From a virus: 43,618 nucleotides of DNA. How positions within the stretch are numbered: the first letter of the stretch is position 1; every line of letters begins with the position of its first letter. Where the stretch lies: positions 1-43,618 of IMG/VR virus record IMGVR_UViG_3300031576_000112. The stretch is one strand, 5' to 3'. The notes beneath the pieces were generated by a model. That model did no database searches. It had not been told where the DNA came from and worked only from the letters and a program-made list of their open reading frames with translations. Both the position numbers and the translations under genes were made by a program. This document shows positions 32,366 to 38,773 of this stretch, one piece after another.

Positions 32366-32607
32366 GCATATCAAACGATCAAATTTATAAAGTTCTTCTT
32401 GATCTTCGCGGCGACGTTGGCGCTGTAATGGCTATTGCCAAAAATGCCCATGAGTTCGCGGCGGCCGTCAGTAAGAAAGCCGACGGAATCCGCGAGGAAG
32501 TCAATGAGCACAAAAAGGACCCCACAGCGCATCTTGCTTCAATCGTTGGGGCTTTGATCGCCGGGACAGCTTCGGCCATAGGAATTTTCAAATTCTTTTA
32601 TAACTGA
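32362..32607 (+). CDS. XhlA-like protein, probable holin component
   Basis: 81 residues. An N-terminal coiled coil (LLDLRGDVGAVMAIAKNA, VSKKADGIREEVNEHKKD) and one C-terminal transmembrane helix (SIVGALIAGTASAIGIFKF), the layout of haemolysin XhlA/holin-accessory proteins. ATGA coupling to the gene before. Likely part of lysis. Confidence 0.62.
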   Translation: MSISNDQIYKVLLDLRGDVGAVMAIAKNAHEFAAAVSKKADGIREEVNEHKKDPTAHLASIVGALIAGTASAIGIFKFFYN

Positions 32608-32609
32608 AT

Positions 32610-33101
32610 ATGCGAGTGGCTTCTCTAGTCCGTTTCGCTACGGGCAATGAGGGAACCTTCGGGACCATGACGCTCGATTCAGGATTCTACTGCTTCACTC
32701 TTGAGCTCCCATGGAGCGCCAATCAGCGCGGCAAGTCCTGTATTCCAGAGGGGAAATATGATGTTGTGTGGGCAGAATCTCCCGGCCGGAAGGAGCATAC
32801 CTATAGGCTCATGAATGTCCCTGGCCGGGACGGTATTTTGATCCATTCTGCGAATCTGGCCGGGGATAAAGACCAGGGCTTCGTCTCTCAGCTTGAGGGC
32901 TGTATCGCTCCTGGGCTGGCCGTGGTGAAGTTCAGAGCCGGACTCAAGCCAGCAGGAGCCAGGAATCAGCGCGGCGTGGCGGCCTCCCGGACGGCGCTGG
33001 CGAAGCTCCTGGCTGAATTAGGGACCAAGCCCTGGACGCTTGCTATCAAGTGGGCCGAAGGAATTAAGCCAGATGGCAAACTAAATGATCCTAGTTCTTG
33101 A
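32610..33101 (+). CDS. DUF5675-family protein, lysis cassette candidate
   Basis: 163 residues with the DUF5675 pattern: LDSGFYCFTLELPW, KSCIPEGKYDVVW, LMNVPGRDGILIHSAN and GCIAPG. The family has no proven function but often sits where an endolysin would be. Here no other peptidoglycan hydrolase is recognisable, so it is the best candidate for a lysis-related enzyme by context; that is inference. Confidence 0.72.
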   Translation: MRVASLVRFATGNEGTFGTMTLDSGFYCFTLELPWSANQRGKSCIPEGKYDVVWAESPGRKEHTYRLMNVPGRDGILIHSANLAGDKDQGFVSQLEGCIAPGLAVVKFRAGLKPAGARNQRGVAASRTALAKLLAELGTKPWTLAIKWAEGIKPDGKLNDPSS

Positions 33102-33279
33102 GCAGGACCTTACCACAAAATTGTCCAGGCCGAAAATCCTGACGCGAGTCCTGCTGGAAAAGAATGAGGCGAAGCCAACGGATTTAGACGAAATCAGGCG
33201 GTTGCTCCAGGCGGCAATCATGGACCTTCCCAAGAAAATCGAGGACATTATTGTAATTGCGCCGGAGGAGAAAGAATAG
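33085..33279 (+). CDS. Hypothetical protein (64 aa)
   Basis: ATG lies inside the end of the DUF5675 gene. The product has a helix (DLDEIRRLLQAAIMDLPKKI) and a short C-terminal strand. Function unknown. Confidence 0.5.
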   Translation: MILVLEQDLTTKLSRPKILTRVLLEKNEAKPTDLDEIRRLLQAAIMDLPKKIEDIIVIAPEEKE

Positions 33280-33294
33280 TATGCTCGTGGAGAG

Positions 33295-33468
33295 ATGGTC
33301 AAAAACATGGCTTTAGAGCGCCGCGAGGGACCGATCTATACTAACAATAAAAGAGATCGACGGCTCGTTGGCGCTTCTTCTTTATCTTCAAAGAATCGCC
33401 TGGATTCGCTCGGCCGTTTCGAGCCAACAGGCAGTCGAATCCGAATCACCGGAATTATGCGCTCATAG
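33295..33468 (+). CDS. Hypothetical basic protein (57 aa)
   Basis: ATG 33295 (or 33307) opens a basic frame containing LERREGPIYTNNKRDRRLVG and PTGSRIRITGIMRS. Its TAG overlaps the following GTG. Composition is natural but no domain is recognised. Confidence 0.45.
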   Translation: MVKNMALERREGPIYTNNKRDRRLVGASSLSSKNRLDSLGRFEPTGSRIRITGIMRS

Positions 33469-33722
33469 TGAGATGGCTCACTCGTTGGTTAAAAAGCAAG
33501 CGAGGCTCCGGCATCGACATCGTTTTGAATCAAGATCACGCGACAATTCGTGAGTATGTTTGTGCTGATTGTGGCGTAGACCGCTGCGGACATTCTGCGT
33601 CTCATCCTTGGAGATCATACCGTGAACCTAGGGGTAGGCATGGCATGGTACATCGAGTCGGATCAGGAGTTCGAGAAATCTTGCAGGATTACCTTACATC
33701 CGTTAGGCGACTTCCAGTTTGA
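33468..33722 (+). CDS. Small zinc-motif protein
   Basis: GTG overlapping the previous TAG. 84 residues with basic N-terminus RWLTRWLKSKRG and a cysteine/histidine cluster CADCGVDRCGHSASH. The last 30 residues overlap the phosphoesterase gene by about 100 bases and may be a shadow. Confidence 0.45.
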   Translation: MRWLTRWLKSKRGSGIDIVLNQDHATIREYVCADCGVDRCGHSASHPWRSYREPRGRHGMVHRVGSGVREILQDYLTSVRRLPV

Positions 33723-34539
33723 GAGCGATTCTTGCGACCGCCGCCTGATTAAGTACGCAGTCGAGGAGGTCTGCGACGATCCCTCTGGAGGGATGTCAGT
33801 CTTCCTCGGTGATATTGAGGACAATGATAGACCTTCCACGCGGGTACGCAAGCGCAGGGAGTTCGCCGACCGACCGGAAGTTCTCAGCGTGGCGGCAAAA
33901 GAACACTTGGACTTTCTTGATAGAGAGATTGTCCCGCTCCTGCTGCCGCTGGCGAATACCAAGCGCGGCATCCTGGGTATGCTGGCCGGACACCATTGGA
34001 CCGAGATAACGCCGACATTCAATTCTGTCCAATATATTGCCCATCAACTGTTCCTTAAAAGCGGGAAAAATATACCGTATCTAGGCCAGATGAGCGCCTG
34101 GATTAAGTTCCAGTTCCGTGCAAAGGGTCGGCAACGCGCTGATATAACGTCACTCCTTCATATACAGCATGGCATCGGAGGTGGTCAAACGCTGGCATCA
34201 GCTCTTAATAAGCTGGAGATGGCCTCCAGAAGCTTCGAGGCCAACGCCTTGATCCGGGCGCATGACTGCAAGCTCGTGGCCGCCAAGTTCGACAGGCTCG
34301 GTCCGAAGGAGCTGCACGGCGGCGACCCGTTGCTTCTCTCAAAGACCGTGACTCTCCTTAATGTTGGCAGCGCGACCCGCGGCTACAACATGACCTTGAA
34401 TAACCCCGATTACGTTGAACAGGCCATGATGCGGCCAACGACTTTGGGGTGGGGCAAGCTTCACTACAATATAAGGAAGTCCTACGCGCATGAGGACCCA
34501 AACAACAACTGGACGGTCAAGATCAGCGCCGAGATATAG
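33622..34539 (+). CDS. Mre11/SbcD-like metallophosphoesterase
   Basis: 305 residues from GTG 33622 (ATG 33640 is an alternative with a better upstream GGGGTAGG). Core motifs are present in order: G29-D30-F-Q32, FLGDIEDND (D64, D67), LAGHH (H124, H125), IQHGIGGG (H183) and RAHDCK (H214). The first motif has Q where most members have DxH, and the last lacks the second His of GHTH. Phage members of this family are assumed to process DNA ends. It is the second phosphoesterase of the genome. Confidence 0.7.
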   Translation: MNLGVGMAWYIESDQEFEKSCRITLHPLGDFQFESDSCDRRLIKYAVEEVCDDPSGGMSVFLGDIEDNDRPSTRVRKRREFADRPEVLSVAAKEHLDFLDREIVPLLLPLANTKRGILGMLAGHHWTEITPTFNSVQYIAHQLFLKSGKNIPYLGQMSAWIKFQFRAKGRQRADITSLLHIQHGIGGGQTLASALNKLEMASRSFEANALIRAHDCKLVAAKFDRLGPKELHGGDPLLLSKTVTLLNVGSATRGYNMTLNNPDYVEQAMMRPTTLGWGKLHYNIRKSYAHEDPNNNWTVKISAEI

Positions 34540-34746
34540 ATGGCTAAGTTTGCTGTTTCTCAGGATAGACACCTGACCATTCTTTTTGACGACAAAGCTG
34601 ATTTCATGGAAACGACCCAGGACATCATGGACTCATTCGAGCGGCTGCAAAGGAAGTACGGCGGCGGCGCTGACGATATGAGGATTCTGCTTGTTCTGAA
34701 CATTCCAATAATGGACGAAGAAGTTTCTCCGTACACCGGGCCATGA
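34540..34746 (+). CDS. Hypothetical protein (68 aa)
   Basis: ATG right after the phosphoesterase stop. Contains DRHLTILFDDKADFMETTQDI and an acidic end. Adjacent and coupled, so possibly a partner. Function unknown. Confidence 0.6.
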   Translation: MAKFAVSQDRHLTILFDDKADFMETTQDIMDSFERLQRKYGGGADDMRILLVLNIPIMDEEVSPYTGP

Positions 34747-34862
34747 TTTGCCAACATCTAATCGATTCAAAGGAAGACATCTGCGAACGCTGCTTCGATC
34801 TTGATTTTGTTCTCCTCAAACGCCATGCCGAAAACATAATCGCTCTCGTTAAAAAGCTCTGA
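34743..34862 (+). CDS. 39-residue zinc-knuckle protein
   Basis: ATG overlaps the previous TGA (ATGA). MICQHLIDSKEDICERC gives a compact C-x-H and C-x2-C set, followed by an amphipathic helix. It shares this N-terminal pattern with the proteins at 3510, 39333 and 43282. Confidence 0.55.
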   Translation: MICQHLIDSKEDICERCFDLDFVLLKRHAENIIALVKKL

Positions 34863-34869
34863 CCAAAAC

Positions 34870-34895
34870 ACCTTTAGATCGGAATATCTAAAGGT
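34870..34895. other. 10-bp perfect inverted repeat between gene blocks
   Basis: ACCTTTAGAT, loop CGGAAT, ATCTAAAGGT. It lies between the last late-type gene and the first early promoter. AT-rich with no U-run, so a weak terminator or more likely a protein-binding operator. No second copy was noticed. Confidence 0.5.
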
Positions 34896-34930
34896 AAAAT
34901 TATCCATTCCTCGTCGTGGAACACCCCCCC

Positions 34931-34959
34931 TTGACAGATTGGGTATGTACTGCTATACT
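34931..34959 (+). promoter_or_regulatory. Sigma70 promoter P1
   Basis: TTGACA (34931-34936), 17-base spacer, TATACT (34954-34959), then GT. Essentially a consensus vegetative promoter. Shares ATGTNCNGC before the -10 with the promoters at 36392 and 37942. Drives the gene at 34985 and beyond. Confidence 0.88.
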
Positions 34960-34984
34960 GTTCTTGCAGACAGGAGGTAGAGAA

Positions 34985-35149
34985 ATGAGGAACCACGGAG
35001 CGGAGGCGGGACGGCGGCGGGAAGCTGCGTTGATCGCTGAGGCTTTCCTTGCCGAGATGCAGAAGTTGGCACGGAAGGAGCGGATGGCTCTGGAGTTCCC
35101 AGAGTACAAACCGATAGCGGGGTTCCGGTTAGCGCAGGAGGCACTATGA
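34985..35149 (+). CDS. Small helical early protein A (54 aa)
   Basis: ATG after GACAGGAGGTAGAGA, about 26 bases downstream of promoter P1. RNHGAEAGRRREAALIAEAF and LAEMQKLARKE form a basic amphipathic helix. It is paralogous to the next protein (shared MRxHG and xAExQKxAR). First gene of the early operon, therefore likely an early host-interaction peptide; inference. Confidence 0.65.
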   Translation: MRNHGAEAGRRREAALIAEAFLAEMQKLARKERMALEFPEYKPIAGFRLAQEAL

Positions 35150-35268
35150 GAAAGCATGGAAGGAAAGCAGAGTTCACCTTCCGCGAGATCGATGAGTTCA
35201 TCGCGGAGATTCAAAAGATGGCCCGAACAATCCAGATCACGAGAACGCAAGAGGAGGCCGCGAAATGA
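35146..35268 (+). CDS. Small helical early protein B (40 aa)
   Basis: ATG overlaps the stop of the gene before. MRKHGRKAEFTFREIDEFIA and EIQKMART mirror the preceding protein, so the pair arose by tandem duplication. Function unknown. Confidence 0.6.
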   Translation: MRKHGRKAEFTFREIDEFIAEIQKMARTIQITRTQEEAAK

Positions 35269-35462
35269 AGACCTTGAAAAAAGAGAGATACGATCACGTT
35301 GGGGCGATCATCGCCTTTGAGTCCGGCGAGCTTGACGAGGCCTTGACTCTTGAGCTGTTCCAGCATCTTGTGGATACCGGGCTTGCCTGGAGTCTTCAAG
35401 GAAGCTATGGCCGGATGGCTGATGCCTTAATCCAAGGCGGCCATATCCAGAGGAGGTCCTAA
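35265..35462 (+). CDS. Conserved phage protein, DUF7417-like
   Basis: 65 residues: IIAFESGELDEALTLELFQH, then LVDTGLAWSLQGSYGRMADALIQ. The FESGEL...LVxTGLAWSLQGSYGR pattern is very common in phage early genes and has no assigned function. ATGA overlap and AGAGGAGG site support the start. Confidence 0.78.
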   Translation: MKTLKKERYDHVGAIIAFESGELDEALTLELFQHLVDTGLAWSLQGSYGRMADALIQGGHIQRRS

Positions 35463-35665
35463 TGAATCGTTGCGAAGATTACCCATGCTGCGGTCACGGT
35501 CCAGGGCCTATGGGCGATGGCGGCGGCTGTCCTGATGCTCAAGGGCGATTTAACTGTGTGACGTGCGGACGCAAGATGCCGAAAAACGCACCTTCGGCGA
35601 TTTGCTTGACTTGCCGGAAACGACGGTCATGGAGACAGTCAGAGCAGGACCCGCAGGAGGATTAA
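35462..35665 (+). CDS. Small zinc-ribbon protein
   Basis: 67 residues, ATG after AGGAGGTCCTA. Cysteines in DYPCCGHGPG, GGGCPDAQGRFNCVTCGRKM and ICLTCRKR can hold one or two zinc ions. Basic and acidic clusters follow. Likely nucleic-acid or protein binding. Confidence 0.65.
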   Translation: MNRCEDYPCCGHGPGPMGDGGGCPDAQGRFNCVTCGRKMPKNAPSAICLTCRKRRSWRQSEQDPQED

Positions 35666-35666
35666 A

Positions 35667-35807
35667 ATGGAAGAACCAAGCGAGGAGACGCTGATGGAGT
35701 GGATGGACGAAGGTGGTGCTGAAGCGACTGATGGATGTTGGGTTGAGCCGGATGGAACTTGCCAGCATGGAAAAAAATCTTGGCTCCTCATCATGGGGCT
35801 GATATGA
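35667..35807 (+). CDS. Conserved micro-protein (GCWVEPDGTCQHG type)
   Basis: 46 residues with ATG after GCAGGAGGATTAAA. It contains EATDGCWVEPDGTCQHGKKS and WLLIMGLI at the end, a motif that recurs as small proteins in many phage and bacterial genomes; the two Cys and His probably bind metal. Function unknown. Its TGA overlaps the next ATG. Confidence 0.68.
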   Translation: MEEPSEETLMEWMDEGGAEATDGCWVEPDGTCQHGKKSWLLIMGLI

Positions 35808-36208
35808 TCCCTGATTTCCAGGAGATCGTGACGGCCGAGCTGATGGCTCACAACATCAAGCTCTGCCGAGGCGGTTGCTTTCTTAAGCAGAGTCATTCCC
35901 GCGGGTTCGCCGTTCCGGATCACAGAACAATCCATTACTCAAAAAGGTGCGCGACCCGATCCACGCTTCTTGGGTTCCTCCACGAGATCGGACATATCGT
36001 GAAAGGCCACGGCCACTCCTGCCAGCTTCAGAGGTGGGAGAAGGAATCTCAGGCCGAGGAATACGCTAAGGAAAGCCTAAGAGCTCTGGGGATCACGGTC
36101 CCGCGAAAGAGAGCTGGAAGGGGTCGGAGATACATTTTAAGGATGAAGCGATGGGGCAACAGAATAGCGGCCGGAAGGAGGTCACATGACGAAGCAAGAA
36201 CAGCGTAA
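35804..36208 (+). CDS. ImmA/IrrE-like metallopeptidase
   Basis: 134 residues from ATG 35804 (ATGA overlap). Zinc-peptidase motif H60-E61-x2-H64 in LLGFLHEIGHIVKGHGH, followed by an acidic helix ESQAEEYAKESLRALGI supplying the third ligand (an E or the D/E region), as in the IrrE/ImmA family. In temperate elements such peptidases cleave a repressor; here no repressor is evident. Basic C-terminal tail may bind DNA. Confidence 0.75.
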   Translation: MIPDFQEIVTAELMAHNIKLCRGGCFLKQSHSRGFAVPDHRTIHYSKRCATRSTLLGFLHEIGHIVKGHGHSCQLQRWEKESQAEEYAKESLRALGITVPRKRAGRGRRYILRMKRWGNRIAAGRRSHDEARTA

Positions 36209-36386
36209 GTTGGATGAGAGGATAGAGGAGTCGTACTACAGGCAAGCTCAGGGAACCCAGATTATGATTCTGAATATCCAAAAGTTATTCCGCGAGGCTA
36301 GAGAGGCAGTCCAGAGCGGAGCAGACTTGGACGCTTCCGTGAAAGCAGCCATCGAGAAATACGATGCGAAAAAGAAATTCGCGTAG
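36186..36386 (+). CDS. Helical hypothetical protein (66 aa)
   Basis: ATG after GGAAGGAGGTCAC. Helical and charged (ERIEESYYRQAQGTQIMILN, SVKAAIEKYDAKKK). Unknown. Confidence 0.6.
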   Translation: MTKQEQRKLDERIEESYYRQAQGTQIMILNIQKLFREAREAVQSGADLDASVKAAIEKYDAKKKFA

Positions 36387-36391
36387 ACCCC

Positions 36392-36420
36392 TTGACAAAA
36401 TCAGTATGTTCCGCTATACT
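36392..36420 (+). promoter_or_regulatory. Sigma70 promoter P2
   Basis: TTGACA (36392-36397), 17-base spacer, TATACT (36415-36420), GT. Sequence before the -10 (ATGTTCCGC) matches the pattern of the other two promoters. Followed by AAAGGAGG and ATG at 36449. Confidence 0.88.
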
Positions 36421-36448
36421 GTATTGCAGGGAGAAAGGAGGTAGGAAA

Positions 36449-36709
36449 ATGAAGACAGCCAAGGCGCTCGGGTTCCAGAAGGGAGACTTCGTGTTCAGCG
36501 GAGCTTTCCCTGGAATCCTCATCGGAAACGCTCACACGGCAACGCCGCTTATCGAGGCATGGGGCTTCGAGCATGAGATGGGGTCGGCGTATGCGGAGCA
36601 CTTAAGGAAGCTCACCTTCGCGGAGTTCAAAGCGATGGCCGAGCAGTACGGGTTCGATGGGACTGCGGACTCGAAAATCGCACAGGAGGCAATTAACCAT
36701 GCAAAATAA
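36449..36709 (+). CDS. Early hypothetical protein
   Basis: 86 residues, ATG after AAAGGAGGTAGGAAA, just downstream of promoter P2. Contains FQKGDFVFSGAFPGILIGN and YAEHLRKLTFAEFKAMAEQY. No family recognised. Probably highly expressed early. Confidence 0.7.
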   Translation: MKTAKALGFQKGDFVFSGAFPGILIGNAHTATPLIEAWGFEHEMGSAYAEHLRKLTFAEFKAMAEQYGFDGTADSKIAQEAINHAK

Positions 36710-36785
36710 ACACGAGGAGCTTCTGCCGACAACGGGACCCAACAAGTTCCTGTCGGTGGAGGTGTATTATAACCTGGGGGGATGA
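36699..36785 (+). CDS. N-terminal half of split phage protein (frameshift 5' frame)
   Basis: 28 residues, ATG after CACAGGAGGCAATTAACC: a real start. The sequence ends KFLSVEVYYNLGG at a TGA. In related phage proteins the motif YYxxGGxNyFTG is continuous; here the rest is in the -1 frame. The slippery heptamer G GGG GGA sits exactly at the end, so the full product would be read by -1 frameshifting. Confidence 0.65.
   Translation: MQNKHEELLPTTGPNKFLSVEVYYNLGG
36776..36782 (+). promoter_or_regulatory. Candidate -1 ribosomal frameshift site (GGGGGGA)
   Basis: The heptamer reads G GGG GGA in the zero frame of the gene at 36699, followed directly by TGA. After a -1 slip the next codon is ATG of the second half, so the joined protein reads ...NLGG-MNFF..., the expected family sequence. 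The upstream AGGAGG-type site GGAGGTG (about 36758-36764) could stimulate slipping as in other bacterial frameshifts. Confidence 0.6.
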
Positions 36786-37060
36786 ACTTCTTCACCGGGA
36801 ACGGGGAACCTCGGGCCTACTACCTGAGCGTGACCCCCGTTGAGATAACCCATGAGACTTATGGCGGAAAGGTTGTAAAGAGCAGGTGCACCACAGCCTT
36901 CTCCGGGACTAAACAAGTCGTCCTTCAGGTCAAGAGGCAGTCGCCGAAAGGACTTGCTGAGGCGCTGAAGCTTGCCGAGCCTCTCAAGGCCAACCTGATC
37001 GCTCATGTCCTAGCCAAGAATAAGCTGACGCTGGCCCAGGCCCAGGGGGTGAAAGCATGA
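36782..37060 (+). CDS. C-terminal half of split conserved phage protein
   Basis: 92 residues starting MNFFTGNGEPRAYYLSVTPV, with FSGTKQVVLQVKRQSPKGL and a helical tail. This is a frequent phage early protein type with unknown function; members I recall are single proteins that include the part at 36699. The ATG overlaps the TGA (ATGA), so re-initiation could also make this half alone. Confidence 0.72.
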   Translation: MNFFTGNGEPRAYYLSVTPVEITHETYGGKVVKSRCTTAFSGTKQVVLQVKRQSPKGLAEALKLAEPLKANLIAHVLAKNKLTLAQAQGVKA

Positions 37061-37530
37061 GCGCCTTTATGGTCGGAAGGGATCATATTCGGTTCCTTGT
37101 GTCCGCGGCAGAGCGATTTCAATTCATACAAGGGATTGGGAAGGAAAAATTCTCATGGTATTGGAGTGGAGCGCGTCATTATGTGGAAGACAGAGATGAT
37201 TTCTCAAGGATTGGACAAGTCTTGTGGGGAGAGAATCTCGAAAGTATCCACGCAAGATATCCGGATACCATTAAGCGGCCAGATCGAACTCCTGGGCCAA
37301 TCGGCGAGACGTACATCTACACTCACTCTCGTCCCTGGAAAGGGCAAATCAATCCGATTGCAGTTCTTAAAGCGATAGCTTGCTTGAGGTATCAGTCCTG
37401 CGAACATGACGGATGGGGAAAATCCGAGGCATACGCGATCCTGCAAGCACTTGAAAACGACGCGATCCGGTCCTTGCCTGGATACAATGATGCCGAGTGG
37501 GAAGTCGAAGAAAAAAAGGAGGTCCGCTAA
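37057..37530 (+). CDS. Conserved phage early protein (MSAFMV type)
   Basis: 157 residues beginning MSAFMVGRDHIRFLVSAAER with GQVLWGENLESIHARYPD and a late motif AIACLRYQSCEHDGWGKSEA. These are typical of a widespread phage protein family with no known function, seen alongside DUF7417-like proteins. Coupled by overlap to the gene before. Confidence 0.72.
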   Translation: MSAFMVGRDHIRFLVSAAERFQFIQGIGKEKFSWYWSGARHYVEDRDDFSRIGQVLWGENLESIHARYPDTIKRPDRTPGPIGETYIYTHSRPWKGQINPIAVLKAIACLRYQSCEHDGWGKSEAYAILQALENDAIRSLPGYNDAEWEVEEKKEVR

Positions 37531-37531
37531 C

Positions 37532-37882
37532 ATGGGCTACTCATGCACGAAGGCTGCTGGAGACACGCTGGATAGGCTTAAAGAGCTCTTGAGTCCGCGG
37601 TCGGCCGGAGGGCCATCTAACGGATTCAAGCTCAAGGACGGCCGGGAGGGGTTCTGGGAGATTGGCCGGGAGAACGCTGACGGAGCAATCACCGGGAGTG
37701 TATTCATAACGTCTCAGCCAGGAGTTTCTTCCGGATGGATTGTCGAGCCTTCTGGGGCGAGCTTCCGAAAGGCCGGGACATTCAGGGTCGATCCTGACGG
37801 TAAGATCGGGAGATTCTCGCTGATCCCAGGAGAGACGCTTAGAAAGGCAGAGGAGGTCTTAGATGGAATACAAAACCGATAA
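37532..37882 (+). CDS. Hypothetical protein
   Basis: 116 residues, ATG after AAGGAGGTCCGCTAAC. Beta-rich core (GFKLKDGREGFWEIGRENA, TGSVFITSQPGV) and a helical end. No domain recognised. Confidence 0.65.
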   Translation: MGYSCTKAAGDTLDRLKELLSPRSAGGPSNGFKLKDGREGFWEIGRENADGAITGSVFITSQPGVSSGWIVEPSGASFRKAGTFRVDPDGKIGRFSLIPGETLRKAEEVLDGIQNR

Positions 37883-37994
37883 GGGCCGCGAGCGAATCGC
37901 GGCACAGCGCCTATTGACCAGGCCAAAGGCAAAAATGGGTCTTGACAAATCGGTGATGTCCTGCTATACTGTAATGGAGGTGGCAAGGAAATGA
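37863..37994 (+). CDS. Small protein (43 aa) overlapping promoter P3
   Basis: ATG with an excellent GAGGAGGTCTTAG site. Basic product (YKTDKGRERIAAQRLLTRPK). The promoter for the RadC-like gene lies inside its 3' half, so the last 18 residues are dictated by promoter sequence. Its TGA overlaps the next ATG. Confidence 0.5.
   Translation: MEYKTDKGRERIAAQRLLTRPKAKMGLDKSVMSCYTVMEVARK
37942..37970 (+). promoter_or_regulatory. Sigma70 promoter P3
   Basis: TTGACA (37942-37947), 17-base spacer ending ATGTCCTGC, TATACT (37965-37970), GT. Third member of the near-identical set. Drives the RadC-like gene and the recombination operon. Confidence 0.88.
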
Positions 37995-38455
37995 GAATCC
38001 AAAATGACGGAAACGAAAGGACGAGCGTCCAGTCTTATGAAATCCAGCTCGTCAAGGATCGCGCCGTGTCTGTGCTTTCTGATGAATGTGATAACCCGGC
38101 TAAAATCGCGGCAGTTTTAAAAGAGTATCTTGGCAGCCCGACCAAGGAGCACTTCGTTGTTGCCCTGCTCAATTCCAGGCAAAAAGTTGTTGGCCTAAGC
38201 ACAATAAGCGTTGGGACTCTTACGGCCTCTTTGGTTCATCCGAGAGAGGTATTCCAGCCAGCGATTCTCTTGAGCGCAGCGACAATAATCATCGCGCATA
38301 ATCATCCATCATTCGATCCGACCCCAAGCCCGGAAGATAAAGAGACAACGCGCCGGATGATTGAAGCCGGAAAGCTCTTAGGGATTCCTGTTTCAGATCA
38401 CATAATCCTTGGAGGAGAAACTTTTTATAGTTTTATGGAGCACGGTCTTCTATGA
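37991..38455 (+). CDS. radC: RadC-like JAB/JAMM-domain protein
   Basis: 154 residues, about the C-terminal catalytic domain of RadC. The metal motif is intact: H103-N-H105-P, then S113-P-E-D116; the family's FVVALLNSRQKVVG and VHPREVF strands are present. The helix-hairpin-helix part of full-length RadC is missing, as in most phage and plasmid copies. Thought to take part in DNA repair or recombination, mechanism unproven. ATG with TGGAGGTGGCAAGGAA in front. Confidence 0.88.
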   Translation: MRIQNDGNERTSVQSYEIQLVKDRAVSVLSDECDNPAKIAAVLKEYLGSPTKEHFVVALLNSRQKVVGLSTISVGTLTASLVHPREVFQPAILLSAATIIIAHNHPSFDPTPSPEDKETTRRMIEAGKLLGIPVSDHIILGGETFYSFMEHGLL

Positions 38456-38480
38456 TTAGAAAACAAAAATTGGAGGTTAA

Positions 38481-38630
38481 ATGACTCAACGATACGCCGG
38501 ATGCGATGCTGTCGTAGAAGTCTTCCCAGAATGGAAAGCGTGCGAGCGGCCAGTAAGATTCGACAGAAACGCAGCGTTTCATCGATGCGAGTTGCATCCA
38601 TTCAAGCGATTGTGGCCGGAGGAGGGATAA
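38481..38630 (+). CDS. Small zinc-motif protein (49 aa)
   Basis: ATG after TTGGAGGTTAA. Sequence includes YAGCDAVVEVFPEWKACERP and HRCELHPFKRLW, a four-ligand Cys/His set likely to bind zinc. TAATG coupling to the next gene. Function unknown. Confidence 0.62.
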   Translation: MTQRYAGCDAVVEVFPEWKACERPVRFDRNAAFHRCELHPFKRLWPEEG

Positions 38631-38773
38631 TGTTGCTCTGGATTCATCTCAAGGACGGGCGCTCTCTCTCTGGGCTGTATGAGGGCAAAATGCTTTGGTC
38701 AAGGGTTTATGATGCCATGATGAGGCCGGAGGTCACAAATTGGGGATTAGGTCAAGAGCCTAACGGAAAATGA
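38630..38773 (+). CDS. Hypothetical protein (47 aa)
   Basis: ATG overlaps the previous TAA, with GGAGGAGGGATA upstream. LLWIHLKDGRSLSGLYEGKM suggests a small strand pair and helix. Unknown. Confidence 0.55.
   Translation: MLLWIHLKDGRSLSGLYEGKMLWSRVYDAMMRPEVTNWGLGQEPNGK

Noticed and set aside
35804-36208. ImmA-like peptidase as proof of a temperate lifestyle
   Set aside because: No integrase, clear repressor or attachment site is seen; the peptidase alone is not enough.
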